The translations under genes were made by a program, and so were the position numbers. From an uncultured Prevotella sp. (GTDB taxonomy: Bacteria; Bacteroidota; Bacteroidia; Bacteroidales; Bacteroidaceae), in assembly GCA_905233425.1 (NCBI GenBank), contig CAJOEC010000026.1, positions 7,310-71,309 of the forward strand: a DNA stretch of 64,000 nt, given 5' to 3'. The notes beneath the pieces were generated by a model. The model did not search any database. It had not been told where the DNA came from and saw only the letters and a list, made by a program, of their open reading frames with translations. Positions 33,189 through 41,499 of this stretch are shown here, piece by piece (the first letter of the stretch is position 1; the number at the start of each line of letters is the position of its first letter).

Positions 33189-33295
33189 AACAAACCTTTT
33201 TTTATTAATAAATGTAACCTTAAATATTTGTGTCATCATGTCAAAGATCTCTTTTGTCTTGTCGTCTCAGACGCTGTTTTGTCTGATTGACGATG

Positions 33296-33303
33296 CAAAG
33301 GTA
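33296..33303 (-). promoter_or_regulatory. Promoter -7 box of the peptidase gene
   Basis: Minus strand TACCTTTG. No consensus -33 box. The leader would be about 100 bases. The gap 33190-33514 holds only this and the antitoxin promoter. Confidence 0.55.
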
Positions 33304-33479
33304 CGGACAAAAAAGCCACAATCGAAGAAAAACGCCCTCAGGTGGGAGAAGTGGAGAGTTCTTGTGGGAGTTTTGCCCCTTCACCCCTGTTTGTGGAGAG
33401 TTTTTGCCAGAAATGTGCGTAGTTTTTGTCTATAGAATAAAAAATCGGCATCCTTAGCGGGAATGTCGGAAAATTGTCG

Positions 33480-33487
33480 TACCTTTG
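33480..33487 (+). promoter_or_regulatory. Promoter -7 box of the toxin-antitoxin pair
   Basis: TACCTTTG, 27 bases before the antitoxin ATG. No clear -33 box, which would fit a regulated promoter. Confidence 0.6.
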
Positions 33488-33514
33488 CACCGTCTAACGT
33501 AAAACGATACAATT

Positions 33515-33796
33515 ATGGCAACAATGACAACACAAGCCCCCGCTGCAGCCCAGCTGTTGGTAAGCATCAGCGACCTGTCGATGGTGAACGACATCAAGAA
33601 GGCCATCAGCATGCTGAAAGGCGTGACTGTAGTGAAGAAACAAAAGACGTATGACATCACCAAGACCGCGGGCTACCGCGAGGCGATGGACGACGTGAAG
33701 CACGGACGTGTGTATCACGCTGACAGCGTGGACGACATGTTTAGGCAAATACTTGGCGAGGAAGAATTCAGCAAACTCCGCAGCAGCCATGTATAG
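33515..33796 (+). CDS. Antitoxin of a YafQ-type toxin-antitoxin pair
   Basis: 93 residues. A strand-helix N-terminal dimer/DNA-binding type block, LLVSISDLSMVNDIKKAI, is shared with the protein at 47084-47563. The C-terminal half (YREAMDDVKHGRVYHADSVD, DMFRQIL) is the flexible type that wraps the toxin. It overlaps the toxin gene by 8 bases. Typically such antitoxins repress their own promoter. Confidence 0.82.
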   Translation: MATMTTQAPAAAQLLVSISDLSMVNDIKKAISMLKGVTVVKKQKTYDITKTAGYREAMDDVKHGRVYHADSVDDMFRQILGEEEFSKLRSSHV

Positions 33797-34061
33797 TATT
33801 GATTACACCAAGCGCTTTGACAAAGACCTGAAGCGCTGTAAGAAGCGAGGCCTTGACTTGCAGCTGATTCACGACGCAATCGCTCTGCTCAGAGCCACGG
33901 GCACGTTGCCCATGAAGTACCGCCCGCACAAACTCTCGGGCGACAAGAATGCACAGTGGGAGTGCCACATCGAGCCAGACTGGCTGATGATGTGGGAGCA
34001 AAACGACACCGAGCTGACGTTACTCTTCCTGCAGACTGGAACGCACTCAGACCTGTTCTGA
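33789..34061 (+). CDS. YafQ-family mRNA interferase toxin
   Basis: 90 residues from the ATG at 33789. RelE/YafQ fold: MYSIDYTKRFDKDLKRCKKR, then YRPHKLSGDKNAQWECHIEP (the H-L-G-W-H-I pattern of the family), DWLMMWEQNDTELTLLFLQTG and a final TGTHSDLF. The conserved C-terminal His (THSDLF) is present, so it is probably an active ribosome-dependent ribonuclease. The upstream in-frame start at 33708 lies inside the antitoxin gene and is unlikely. Confidence 0.9.
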   Translation: MYSIDYTKRFDKDLKRCKKRGLDLQLIHDAIALLRATGTLPMKYRPHKLSGDKNAQWECHIEPDWLMMWEQNDTELTLLFLQTGTHSDLF

Positions 34062-34095
34062 CGCGCTGCGATTCCCCCTACACAAAGAAAATATC

Positions 34096-34135
34096 CGCCG
34101 AGACATCACTTCGATGCCTCGGCGAATTCGTTTTG
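34096..34135 (+). terminator. Terminator of the toxin-antitoxin operon
   Basis: CGCCGAG and CTCGGCG arms with inner GACATC/GATGC pairing and a following TTCGTTTTG. Confidence 0.7.
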
Positions 34136-34187
34136 TCTCAGGTATCGTCGGAGGACGGGTTGCTCCGCCTCCTGTGAGGCAGTGTGG

Positions 34188-34775
34188 CTACTTGAACTGG
34201 AAGTTGGTGAAGGTGTACTCGGTGTAGTTGCCGGCCTTCTCGTTCATGCGCAGCGACAGGAGCTTGGAGGTGGCGGTATCGATGGTGAGCACGAATGACT
34301 GGAACATCATCCGTCGCTGCTGTTTCTTGTCGGCAGCCTCCGGGGTGATGGTGAGCACCAGCTGCTGTCCGTTCTTTTTAGTTGTCACCTCCTTGAGTGC
34401 GGCGATGTCCTGCGCCCCACCGGCGAGGATGCCCTCGAAGACCTTCTGGAAGGTGGCGAACTGGGGGTTCTGCTGGCTTGTGGTGGTGTGCTTCTTGCCG
34501 CTGACGGTCATGGTGAAGGTGCTGCCCTCCATGAGTAGTGCGTCCTTTCCTCCGTTGATGGAGATTTCGACTGTCGACGGCTGTCGCATGGTGAGCGTAC
34601 CAGTGGCGGTGGCGTCGTTGGCCAAGGCGGCCTTGTGGGTGGTGCGCGTGGCGGTGGCTGTGGCGCCGTGGCTCTTGAAATGGGCTACGGCACGCTGGAA
34701 GTCGCTGCCCTGGGCAAAGGCGGAGGGCAGACAGAGAGTAAGGAGAAGGGTGAGGGTTAAGAGGGTCTGTTTCAT
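34188..34775 (-). CDS. LolA-like outer-membrane lipoprotein carrier family protein
   Basis: 195 residues from MKQTLLTL at 34775, with a signal peptide ending SAFAQ (about residue 22). The beta-rich body fits the LolA/LppC-like fold (LTMRQPSTVEISINGG, QQLVLTITPEA, TSKLLSLRMNEKAGNYTEYTF). It might carry lipoproteins across the periplasm. The open frame extends upstream through the gggagtgaag repeat to 34988, but that part reads as repeat translation ([16 protein letters not shown]) and is not real. Confidence 0.75.
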   Translation of the reverse strand: MKQTLLTLTLLLTLCLPSAFAQGSDFQRAVAHFKSHGATATATRTTHKAALANDATATGTLTMRQPSTVEISINGGKDALLMEGSTFTMTVSGKKHTTTSQQNPQFATFQKVFEGILAGGAQDIAALKEVTTKKNGQQLVLTITPEAADKKQQRRMMFQSFVLTIDTATSKLLSLRMNEKAGNYTEYTFTNFQFK

Positions 34776-34785
34776 TGTTCTATGG

Positions 34786-34850
34786 GAGTGAAGGGGGAGT
34801 GAAGGGGGAGTGAAAGGGGAGTGAAGGGGGAGTGAAAGGGACGATACTTT
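34786..34850. repeat. gggagtgaagg tandem repeat
   Basis: About five copies of an 11-12 bp unit (ggggagtgaag). The same unit makes up 58078-58215 and supplies the C-terminal codons of the genes ending at 35683 (VVKGE) and 59579 (GGVKGE). Confidence 0.85.
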
Positions 34851-34863
34851 TTGCATAGAGAGA

Positions 34864-35676
34864 CTATATGGTGAAGAGCTGCTGGGCGCGTTCGTAGTCC
34901 TCGGGGGTGTCGATCTCGAAAGAGAAGAGGTCGGTGGTGTCGATGACTCGGAAGGTGTGGCCTTGTGGTATGAGGCGCTCGAAGGCACGCTCGTAGAAGA
35001 TGTCGATGAGTCCTTCGTGGAGAATCATCTTGTCGAGTTCGCGGAAGAGGGCCTCGCTGTATGCGGCGGTGATTTTCTCTATGCCGACGGACTCTCCGAG
35101 GGCGGCAGCGGGGTCGCAGGTCTTGCTTATCTCGGTGATGTTCATGTCGCTGTCGACGACAACTTTCATCTCCTCCTCGCCAAGCTCGTGGCGGTTGACG
35201 GCGAGGGCTGAGCCTTCATAGCTGGCTACGCGCAGCACGGTCTCGGGGTCGCAGAGGATGTCGCTGTCCATGAGCAGGAAGTCGCGGCCACGGACTACCT
35301 GGCCGGCCATCCAGAGGGAGTAGATGTTGTTGTTGTGCTCGTAGTCGGAGTTGTGGAGGAAAGTCAGAGACCCTCCCCCGACCCCTCCCTGTGAGGGAGG
35401 GGAGTATATACCTTTGTCGGTAGAATAATCAGCGGAAGGTGTATCTACTCCCCTCCCTGCAGGGAGGGGCTGGGGGGTGGGTCTGAGGAAGTCCTGAATC
35501 TGGTCGGCGCGGTAGCCGGTGACGACAACGAACTCACGGATGCCGGCCTGTAGCATGGCGTCGACGGTGCGCTGGAGCAAAGTCCTGCCGTCGACGGTGA
35601 GCAGGCATTTCGGCTTAGTGTCGGTGAGGGGGCGGAGGCGTTTTGCCATGCCCGCAGCGAGGATAACTCCAATCAT
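34864..35676 (-). CDS. Nucleotidyltransferase of the LicC / sugar-phosphate type
   Basis: 270 residues. NTP-transferase start MIGVILAAGMAKRLRPLTDTK, split here as GVILAAGMAKRLRPLT (nucleotide loop), then KPKCLLTVDGRTLL, LLMDSDILCDP (metal Asp) and a C-terminal TTDLFSFEIDTPEDYERA. The NNNIYSLWMA block is typical of enzymes that make CDP-choline or similar phospho-alcohol derivatives, so I favour a cytidylyltransferase; a hexose-phosphate substrate is not excluded. Residues about 64-100 (35378-35487) are an in-frame repeat insert (PTPQPLPAGRGVDT ... [13 protein letters not shown]). The gene starts 6 bases after the aminotransferase. Confidence 0.82.
   Translation of the reverse strand: MIGVILAAGMAKRLRPLTDTKPKCLLTVDGRTLLQRTVDAMLQAGIREFVVVTGYRADQIQDFLRPTPQPLPAGRGVDTPSADYSTDKGIYSPPSQGGVGGGSLTFLHNSDYEHNNNIYSLWMAGQVVRGRDFLLMDSDILCDPETVLRVASYEGSALAVNRHELGEEEMKVVVDSDMNITEISKTCDPAAALGESVGIEKITAAYSEALFRELDKMILHEGLIDIFYERAFERLIPQGHTFRVIDTTDLFSFEIDTPEDYERAQQLFTI
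35378..35487. repeat. In-frame palindromic repeat element, copy 2
   Basis: Same two-armed structure as 3277-3420, in the opposite orientation on the window and in the sense frame of the nucleotidyltransferase gene. The arms are cctccctgtgagggaggg and cctccctgcagggagggg. Confidence 0.88.
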
Positions 35677-35682
35677 GGCTTT

Positions 35683-36837
35683 TCACTCCCCTTTCACTAC
35701 TTTTAATATTATATCGCAGACAGCCTGGGTCTGCTCCTTGCGACCGAGGGTGATGCGGACGCAGGACTCGAGACCCTTGTCGGTCATGAACTTTATCTTG
35801 TAGCTCTCGGCGGCGAGGGCCTTCTGCAGCGCCTCCTTCTTCTCCTTGGGGTACTTTATGAGGATGAAGTTGGCGACACTCTTGTAGACCTTGAAGCCGG
35901 GCAACAGGCCGAGGCAGCGCTTGTAGAGCTGGCGGCCCCACTCCATGTCGTCGGCGACGCGGCGGTAGTGCTCGTCGCTGTCTAAGGCGGCGAGGGCGAC
36001 GGCCTCGGAGAAGCGGTTGTAGCCTAAGTACTTGTTCACGTAGCTCTCGAACTGTTCGTGGCCCTTGCCTATGAATCCGAAGCCGCAGCGCAGTCCTGGC
36101 AGTCCGTAGAACTTCGACAGCGTGCGTGAGATGATAAGGTTGGAGTAACGGTTCACCAACGGTGCGATGTAGTCGGTGTCGGTGGAGATGAAGCTGGCGT
36201 AGGCCTCGTCGATAAGCACCATGGTGTCCTCCGGGATGCTCTCCATGATGCGGCCTATCTCCTCTGGGGTGAGGCTGTTGCCCGTGGGGTTGTTGGGCGA
36301 GGCAAGGAGCAGCATGCGTGGGTGCACGCGGTTGGTGTACTCGATTACCTCGTCGATGTCGTAGGCGAAGGTGTCGTCTTTCTCGTGCAGTGGGTACATC
36401 TCAAAGGTGCCGCCGCACTCGCTGGCCACGCGGTTGTAGTACCACCAGGAGAACTCGGGGATGAGGATGACAGCCCCACTCGGAGCAGACCCACCCCTGG
36501 CCCCTCCCTGTGAGGGAGGGGAATAGTTACCTTCTGCCTCAGTGGTATCTACTCCCCTCCCTGCAGGGAGGGGCTGGGGGGTGGGTCTGTTTGAGAGGAA
36601 ATAGTGGATGGCGTTTTTCAGCATGTCCTCGCCGCCGTAGGTGAGGAGCACCTGCTGCTCTGGCACGTGGTAGATTTCGCTCAGGCGGACGCTGATGACG
36701 CTCTTCTTGCCCTGGTCGTAGATGCGTGTGTAGAAACACAGGTCCTTGGGGTCGAAATTGCGGATGGCCTCGACGACCTTCTCGCTGGGTTCAAAGTTGA
36801 ACTCGTTACGGTCTAAGAAATTCATTTTCTCGTTCAT
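35683..36837 (-). CDS. HisC/CobD-like PLP-dependent aminotransferase
   Basis: 384 residues. Fold-type I aminotransferase of the histidinol-phosphate family: LLTYGGEDMLKNAIHYF, ASPNNPTGNSL, LIDEAYASF, and the PLP lysine in SRTLSKFYGLPGLRCGFGF. In this family some members (CobD type) decarboxylate phosphothreonine or phosphoserine to a phospho-aminoalcohol. The adjacent LicC-type gene makes that role attractive, but the sequence alone does not separate the two. Residues about 83-117 (36487-36590) are a repeat insert. The last codons (GTA GTG AAA GGG GAG TGA) are a gggagtgaa repeat unit. Confidence 0.85.
   Translation of the reverse strand: MNEKMNFLDRNEFNFEPSEKVVEAIRNFDPKDLCFYTRIYDQGKKSVISVRLSEIYHVPEQQVLLTYGGEDMLKNAIHYFLSNRPTPQPLPAGRGVDTTEAEGNYSPPSQGGARGGSAPSGAVILIPEFSWWYYNRVASECGGTFEMYPLHEKDDTFAYDIDEVIEYTNRVHPRMLLLASPNNPTGNSLTPEEIGRIMESIPEDTMVLIDEAYASFISTDTDYIAPLVNRYSNLIISRTLSKFYGLPGLRCGFGFIGKGHEQFESYVNKYLGYNRFSEAVALAALDSDEHYRRVADDMEWGRQLYKRCLGLLPGFKVYKSVANFILIKYPKEKKEALQKALAAESYKIKFMTDKGLESCVRITLGRKEQTQAVCDIILKVVKGE
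36487..36590. repeat. In-frame palindromic repeat element, copy 3
   Basis: Arms cctccctgtgagggaggg and cctccctgcagggagggg bounded by gacccacccc and ggggtgggtc. Nearly the same bases as copy 2, 1.1 kb away, but in a different gene. Confidence 0.88.
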
Positions 36838-36870
36838 ATCGTTTTTTGTCCTTTATGTCTTATTAGGGCG

Positions 36871-36902
36871 CAAAGGTACGAAAAAGCGGGCTAACAGCCA
36901 AA
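36871..36902 (-). promoter_or_regulatory. Promoter of the aminotransferase-nucleotidyltransferase pair
   Basis: Minus strand TTTG (36902-36899), 20-base spacer, TACCTTTG (36878-36871). The -33 box lies in the stem of the terminator at 36881-36933. Confidence 0.8.
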
Positions 36903-36933
36903 AGTTTTGCAGAAAACCTTTGGCTGTTAGCCC
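36881..36933 (-). terminator. Terminator of the fimbrial operon
   Basis: A 15-bp perfect stem (gggctaacagccaaa / tttggctgttagccc) with a T-rich tail on the minus strand. Confidence 0.88.
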
Positions 36934-36956
36934 TCTTTAACTCTTTGGCGCGATAA

Positions 36957-38864
36957 TCAATAGTCGTCGACCACAATGTCGCTGTATGAGTTGGGATAGT
37001 TGTCACGCATGATGTCGGGTATGATACTGCTGTCGCCTATGCCGCTGACACCCGTAATGGTGATTTTGTAGTAGTTGTTGCGCACGATGGCATATTCCAT
37101 CGGCTCCATGTGCTGTGTGTTGTTCTGGTGGTGGTTTATCCAGTAGGTGTAATATGTCTCATACACACCCATGTTGAACTTGCATTGCTTTATTCCGTAG
37201 GTCTTCAGCTGGCTGTCGGTGTAGTGCTCCAGCTCGTCGAGTTCGAGGCCTCCGACAAGGTTGATGGCCTGTATGGAGCCGTAGAAGTTGTACTTGTAGA
37301 GATAGACTGCGTCGGGCCAGTATTCGGGGCGTCTCTCTGCCAGCAGCGTCCGCGAGTCGTTGTCGTAGATGTACACGAGCACGGGGCTTACGGCAGCCTT
37401 GAAGACAATGCCGGGGGAATAGCCGTTCTTCTGGCATTCGCTGCGTGCGGTGTTCTCCAGGATGTAGGCGTAGCCGTGATTGCCTGCCGTGGGCATTGAT
37501 GCGAACCCCTCGGTGGTGAAGTCGCCGAACCACGACTCGTAATAGTTCTTGAAGCGGGCGGCGTCGGCAGCGCTGGTGGTCTTCTGGTAGAACAGCGGGT
37601 CCACGATGTAGCCGTTGTCGCTGTGCTGGAAGAGGTAGTACTGCGTGTTGAGGTTCACGATCTTGTAGTTGGTGATGTTCACGTCGGCATATTTCTCGCG
37701 GTCGTAGCTCAATGCGAAGCTGTGCTGCGACACACCTATCTGCAGTTTTGCCAGCACGCGCTCCATCTCTATCGTCAGGCTGTAAGTCTTGCCTGTCCAT
37801 GGCACCAGGTCGACGGAGAGCAATGCCGTGCTCTCGCTTGTCATGACAGGGCCTGTGGCCGGTATGTTTGGCTCGATGCCTGTTTTATAGGTTACGGAGT
37901 CAACGATGTTCAGGAAGTCATCCTCGTCCTCTATGTCATCAGGTACGCTGCTGTAGTTGGCAATGGCATAGATGTTGTAAAGTCCCACTTTCACCCGTTT
38001 CGCCGGCATGATGTAGGTGATGTCGTAATGTTGGTCGGGTTCGACCAAATCCTGTACGAGATCCTCTGCAACGACCTTTGTGGCAAGTTTGCCGGTCTCG
38101 GTGTCGAAGAAGAACAGCTCCAAATGGCTGATGACGTATTCGTTCTGGAAAATGTCCATGTCGGGGCCTATTGCCGGCACCTTCATCCTGGCGGCCAAGA
38201 CGACGGTAGAGTCTTCAGGGTTGTCGCCGGTGTCTGTCCCTGCCGGTATGCCTTTCAATAGTTTCTGCAGCTGGCCCTCAATCGTTGCGTAGTCGGCCAG
38301 GGGGCTGTCGGTAAACACCGCGCACACCTTGCCATTGCCGTCGACGATGTATGTGCGGGGTATGCCGCTTGTGGCAAACTTATAGTACAGGGCCTTGTCG
38401 CCGGGGGTGTAGACGGGCATAGTCAGCCCCTCTCTGGTCCAGTAGGTCTTCACCTCGTCAGCAGTCTGGCTGCGCGGGACGTTAAGCACGGGAACCGCCT
38501 CGCCGTATTTGTCGTAGACCTGTTGCAACACGGGAAACTCCTTCTGGCAGTCGGGGCAGCCGGTGTCGAAGAACGACAGCATGTAGACCCGCCCTTTCAG
38601 CTCTGCCGACGACAACTCTGCACCGTTGGCAGCGGTGAGCGTGAACGAGGGGACGACGTCGCCAACGTCTACGATGCCGCCACGACTATCGGTGTTCTCG
38701 TCCTGCGAGCAACCGGCCAGGACAACGGCAAAGAGACACATAACTGCGAGAAAGTTACAGACCCCACCCCTAACCCCTCCCCTTGAAGGGAGGGGAATGG
38801 CTGCGCGTTGTTCCCTTGACGGGAGGGGAGCGGCTGCGCGTTGTTTTTGCAAGTTATGGAGCAT
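36957..38864 (-). CDS. Thioredoxin-fimbrillin fusion lipoprotein (Mfa locus)
   Basis: 635 residues. A lipoprotein signal peptide with lipobox LAGC (Cys52) comes after an N-terminal stretch made of repeat translation (AAAPLPSREQRAAIPLPSRG). Then follows a TlpA/redoxin domain (about 65-200: VPSFTLTAANG, SFFDTGCPDCQKEF with a CPDC pair, GIPRTYIVDGNG). The remaining 430 residues match the Mfa1-type fimbrillin encoded two genes upstream: NGYSPGIVFKA (NGYSTGVIFRA there), YKYNFYG, MEYAIVRNNYYKITITGVSGIG. Fimbrial subunits do not normally carry a thioredoxin domain. As last gene of the locus it may be a tip or accessory subunit. Confidence 0.85.
   Translation of the reverse strand: MLHNLQKQRAAAPLPSREQRAAIPLPSRGGVRGGVCNFLAVMCLFAVVLAGCSQDENTDSRGGIVDVGDVVPSFTLTAANGAELSSAELKGRVYMLSFFDTGCPDCQKEFPVLQQVYDKYGEAVPVLNVPRSQTADEVKTYWTREGLTMPVYTPGDKALYYKFATSGIPRTYIVDGNGKVCAVFTDSPLADYATIEGQLQKLLKGIPAGTDTGDNPEDSTVVLAARMKVPAIGPDMDIFQNEYVISHLELFFFDTETGKLATKVVAEDLVQDLVEPDQHYDITYIMPAKRVKVGLYNIYAIANYSSVPDDIEDEDDFLNIVDSVTYKTGIEPNIPATGPVMTSESTALLSVDLVPWTGKTYSLTIEMERVLAKLQIGVSQHSFALSYDREKYADVNITNYKIVNLNTQYYLFQHSDNGYIVDPLFYQKTTSAADAARFKNYYESWFGDFTTEGFASMPTAGNHGYAYILENTARSECQKNGYSPGIVFKAAVSPVLVYIYDNDSRTLLAERRPEYWPDAVYLYKYNFYGSIQAINLVGGLELDELEHYTDSQLKTYGIKQCKFNMGVYETYYTYWINHHQNNTQHMEPMEYAIVRNNYYKITITGVSGIGDSSIIPDIMRDNYPNSYSDIVVDDY
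38758..38850. repeat. Palindromic repeat element, copy 4, in the signal-peptide region
   Basis: accccacccctaacccctcc, then aagggaggggaatggctgcgcg and a second arm acgggaggggagcggctgcgcg. It is read as the first 35 residues of the thioredoxin-fimbrillin fusion, ahead of its signal peptide. Confidence 0.75.
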
Positions 38865-38868
38865 ACGT

Positions 38869-40020
38869 CTATAGCTTTAAGTGGTGGTAGGCCCTGAGCC
38901 GCCAACTGTTGACTTGCAGCTGCAGGAGCTGGTCGAGGTTGGCACCCGAGAGGAAGAACACGATGGTGTAGAAATCCTGGCGGTCGAGATACTCCTGCAC
39001 GGAGAGCGGGCGGCCCAGAGCCGTGTAGAGTGAGCCAATCATCCCGATGTATTCGGGCAGCGAGATGTTGAATACCGTTTCCCCTGTCTCGGTCTTCTCA
39101 AGGATGAGGCGGCAGTCGGTGTCCTCCATCAGTCGCAGGGTGGAGATGCCGAACTTGATGCCATGGAGCAGACCGTAGTCGACATCATCGACGGTGACGG
39201 TGTCCTTGACGTAAGGCCCGTAGGTAATCTCCTGGGGTGACACAAGCCTGTTGCGGGCGTCCATGGTGCCGTTGGCGGTCACTACCTTCATGGTGTAGTC
39301 GTCGGGCTGCATCTCCTCGCTGTCGTCGAGGGGGACGATGAGACATGCCAGCTGGTTGGTGTTCTTCATCAGGAACACGTCGTGCACGGCGTAGGCGTTG
39401 TCAAAGTGCACGGGGGGCAGGCTGCCGAAGAAGAGGTCGGGGAGGGGGGCCGCCGCTGACGCGGCAGGCACGGTGGCCCGGGACGCGGCGGGGATGGTGT
39501 CGGGGGCGGCGGGGACGCTGTCGGGAGGTGCCGGGGCTGCTGAGGCGAGCGAGAGGCGGAACTGGTCGAGCGGCAGCATGTTGCCTGATACCGTGTACTC
39601 GCTGTTGCCTATGCCGCTCCAGACCACGAACTGATAGTCGCCCTCTGGAATCCCCTGTATCCTGACGCGATGGCCGAAGGCTTTCAGGAGTGTCTGCGGT
39701 GCGTCTATGCGTGTGACATAGTTGCCCACGGTGTCGTAGACGAATACCGAGACGTCGCGCACGTACTCCGGCGCTGCCTCCACATCAAGGATGTTGTATG
39801 TGTAGTGCAGGTTCAGCCAGAATCCTTCGGGGCAGTCGTCGGTGTCGTCGTTGACCCAGGTGCAGGAGGCGGTCAGCAGCAGGCACACCAAGGCCAGGAA
39901 CCCGCAGTAGAAACCGTGGGAACGGTGGCTTTGCCCGCAGGAGGAGCTGCGGGAATGGTGGCTGCTGGTGGCAGGGCCTTGCCTCAAAGCACGATATTTG
40001 TAAGGTCTCTTACTATCCAT
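38869..40020 (-). CDS. FimB/Mfa2-family fimbrial anchor lipoprotein
   Basis: 383 residues. Lipobox TASC (about residue 53) after GFLALVCLLL. The mature part opens CTWVNDDTDDCPEGFWLNLHY, typical of FimB/Mfa2 proteins that anchor the fimbria to the outer membrane and limit its length. A Pro/Ala-rich low-complexity stretch (SAAPAPPDSVPAAPDTIPAA) lies at about 160-195. The start region (residues 1-36) is unusually long and Ser/His/Arg-rich, read from a gcccgcaggaggagctgcgg-type repeat, and overlaps the 3' end of mfa1 by 37 bases. No later Met gives a signal peptide. Confidence 0.87.
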   Translation of the reverse strand: MDSKRPYKYRALRQGPATSSHHSRSSSCGQSHRSHGFYCGFLALVCLLLTASCTWVNDDTDDCPEGFWLNLHYTYNILDVEAAPEYVRDVSVFVYDTVGNYVTRIDAPQTLLKAFGHRVRIQGIPEGDYQFVVWSGIGNSEYTVSGNMLPLDQFRLSLASAAPAPPDSVPAAPDTIPAASRATVPAASAAAPLPDLFFGSLPPVHFDNAYAVHDVFLMKNTNQLACLIVPLDDSEEMQPDDYTMKVVTANGTMDARNRLVSPQEITYGPYVKDTVTVDDVDYGLLHGIKFGISTLRLMEDTDCRLILEKTETGETVFNISLPEYIGMIGSLYTALGRPLSVQEYLDRQDFYTIVFFLSGANLDQLLQLQVNSWRLRAYHHLKL

Positions 40021-41480
40021 GGCTTAACGTTTAGCTCCACCTTCAGGCGGGTTTCTCCCTCGTCGGGTGTGTCGGGATCGACAGGAATCGTTCCATCTCC
40101 AAGGTCGGAGACATTGGTGATGAGCATGCGGTAGAGGTTGTTACGTACGATGCCGAACTCCATCACGCCCATCTGTGTGGGACGGTTGTTGTCTAAGTGG
40201 CGAATCCAATAGTTGTAGTAGCAACGGTAGCCGTCGTCGGTCTTCTCGAACTTCTGTGCCTGGTAGGTGTTTGCAGCCGCTCCCGAAGCCTTGACAGCCA
40301 CAGCGAGTGCCTCGGCAGAGTTGTAGAACTTGTACTGATAGTAGTAGAGCACCTCGGGGTAGCTCTGCTTGTCGGTGAGCAGCTGCAGGGTACCGGTGTT
40401 GTTGAGATAGTAGACATTGCTGGCCGGTTCCATGATGGCGCGGAAGATGACACCCGTGGAATAGCCGTTCTTCTGTGCCGGTGCGAGGCTGCAGTTCTCA
40501 AGGCAGTAGGCAGTCTTGTAGTTTGGTGTCTGGCTTGCCGCATTGAATGCCGACCACTTCACAACTGCCGGATTGGTGATGTCTCCGAAATAGTACTCAT
40601 AGTACTTGTCGGCATTGGTGAAGCCCGATGCGTCGATGGTCTTCTTGAAGAAATAGGGGTCTATGACATATCCGTTGACGTCGGCCACGTTGCCGAAGTT
40701 GGGCTTGATGTTCCACTGTGGCTCTTCTATCGACGTGAGGACTGCGGTGTGGCGGAATGAATAGTAATACTTTGGCAGGTTGACGATGTAGTAGCCGTCG
40801 AGCTTCACCGAGGCATACTTCGTCCCGTTGGCGTCGGTCAGCTCAAACGCATCCGCTGCCTTGGCAATGTCAAGGCGTGCCAGCACACGCTCCAGTTTGA
40901 CATTCACCACACTGACCTCGTTCTCGTTGATGTTTTCGGAAATGATGGTGGCCTCGTTATCGGCGGCGCGGTTGGTCATGACAATACCCCCGGAGATGTC
41001 CTCAATGAGGGCGCGGGTGTAGGTGAGGCTGTCGATGTCGGCCAGGAACCCGTCTTCGGTGTCGGTCTTGATCTGGCGGTAGGTGTTGGCGGTGACGAAA
41101 ATGTCGTAGACGCCTTGTGCCACCGAGATGGGGTCGGTCTCGTAGATGACGTTGCCGTCGGCGTCGGAACCCTGGCGTACGATGTTTGTGAGCGGCACGC
41201 TTTTCACGAAGAGCTTGGTGATGTTGTCGAAGAGATACACACGTGCGACGTTCACCTTGTACTCGTCGACAGTACCTTGCACATGGACATAACTGTCTTC
41301 CGCGCTGCGGGTAACGATGCTCGACGTGTTACTCTGCAGACGGAACACGACATTTCCGGGGACTTCACTCCCGTCGGTGGTCATACGCCCGTTGAGGGCA
41401 TCGTCGTCAGCCTGGCTGCAACTGCAGAGTACAGCAACGGCCATGACCAGAAATTGTGAGATTTTGGTGTAATGGAACAT
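39984..41480 (-). CDS. mfa1: Mfa1-type major fimbrial subunit
   Basis: 498 residues. Lipoprotein-type signal (AVLCSC, Cys20 or 22). Fimbrillin body: VNVARVYLFDN, VVNVKLERVLARLDIA, YVIDPYFFKKT, YCLENCSLAPAQKNGYSTGV, then MEFGIVRNNLYRMLITNVSDLG and a C-terminal strand VELNVKPWIVRDLTNIVL. In this family an Arg-specific protease cuts in the N-terminal domain to start polymerisation by strand exchange; TR|SAED near residue 57 is a possible site (inference). Follows the DUF3868 gene by 19 bases. Confidence 0.9.
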   Translation of the reverse strand: MFHYTKISQFLVMAVAVLCSCSQADDDALNGRMTTDGSEVPGNVVFRLQSNTSSIVTRSAEDSYVHVQGTVDEYKVNVARVYLFDNITKLFVKSVPLTNIVRQGSDADGNVIYETDPISVAQGVYDIFVTANTYRQIKTDTEDGFLADIDSLTYTRALIEDISGGIVMTNRAADNEATIISENINENEVSVVNVKLERVLARLDIAKAADAFELTDANGTKYASVKLDGYYIVNLPKYYYSFRHTAVLTSIEEPQWNIKPNFGNVADVNGYVIDPYFFKKTIDASGFTNADKYYEYYFGDITNPAVVKWSAFNAASQTPNYKTAYCLENCSLAPAQKNGYSTGVIFRAIMEPASNVYYLNNTGTLQLLTDKQSYPEVLYYYQYKFYNSAEALAVAVKASGAAANTYQAQKFEKTDDGYRCYYNYWIRHLDNNRPTQMGVMEFGIVRNNLYRMLITNVSDLGDGTIPVDPDTPDEGETRLKVELNVKPWIVRDLTNIVL

Positions 41481-41499
41481 AGCGTCTGGTTTTTAATTA

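Noticed and set aside
34776..34988. N-terminal extension of the LolA-like protein
   Set aside because: The extension is translation of the gggagtgaag repeat and of antisense nucleotidyltransferase sequence. A good signal peptide starts at 34775.
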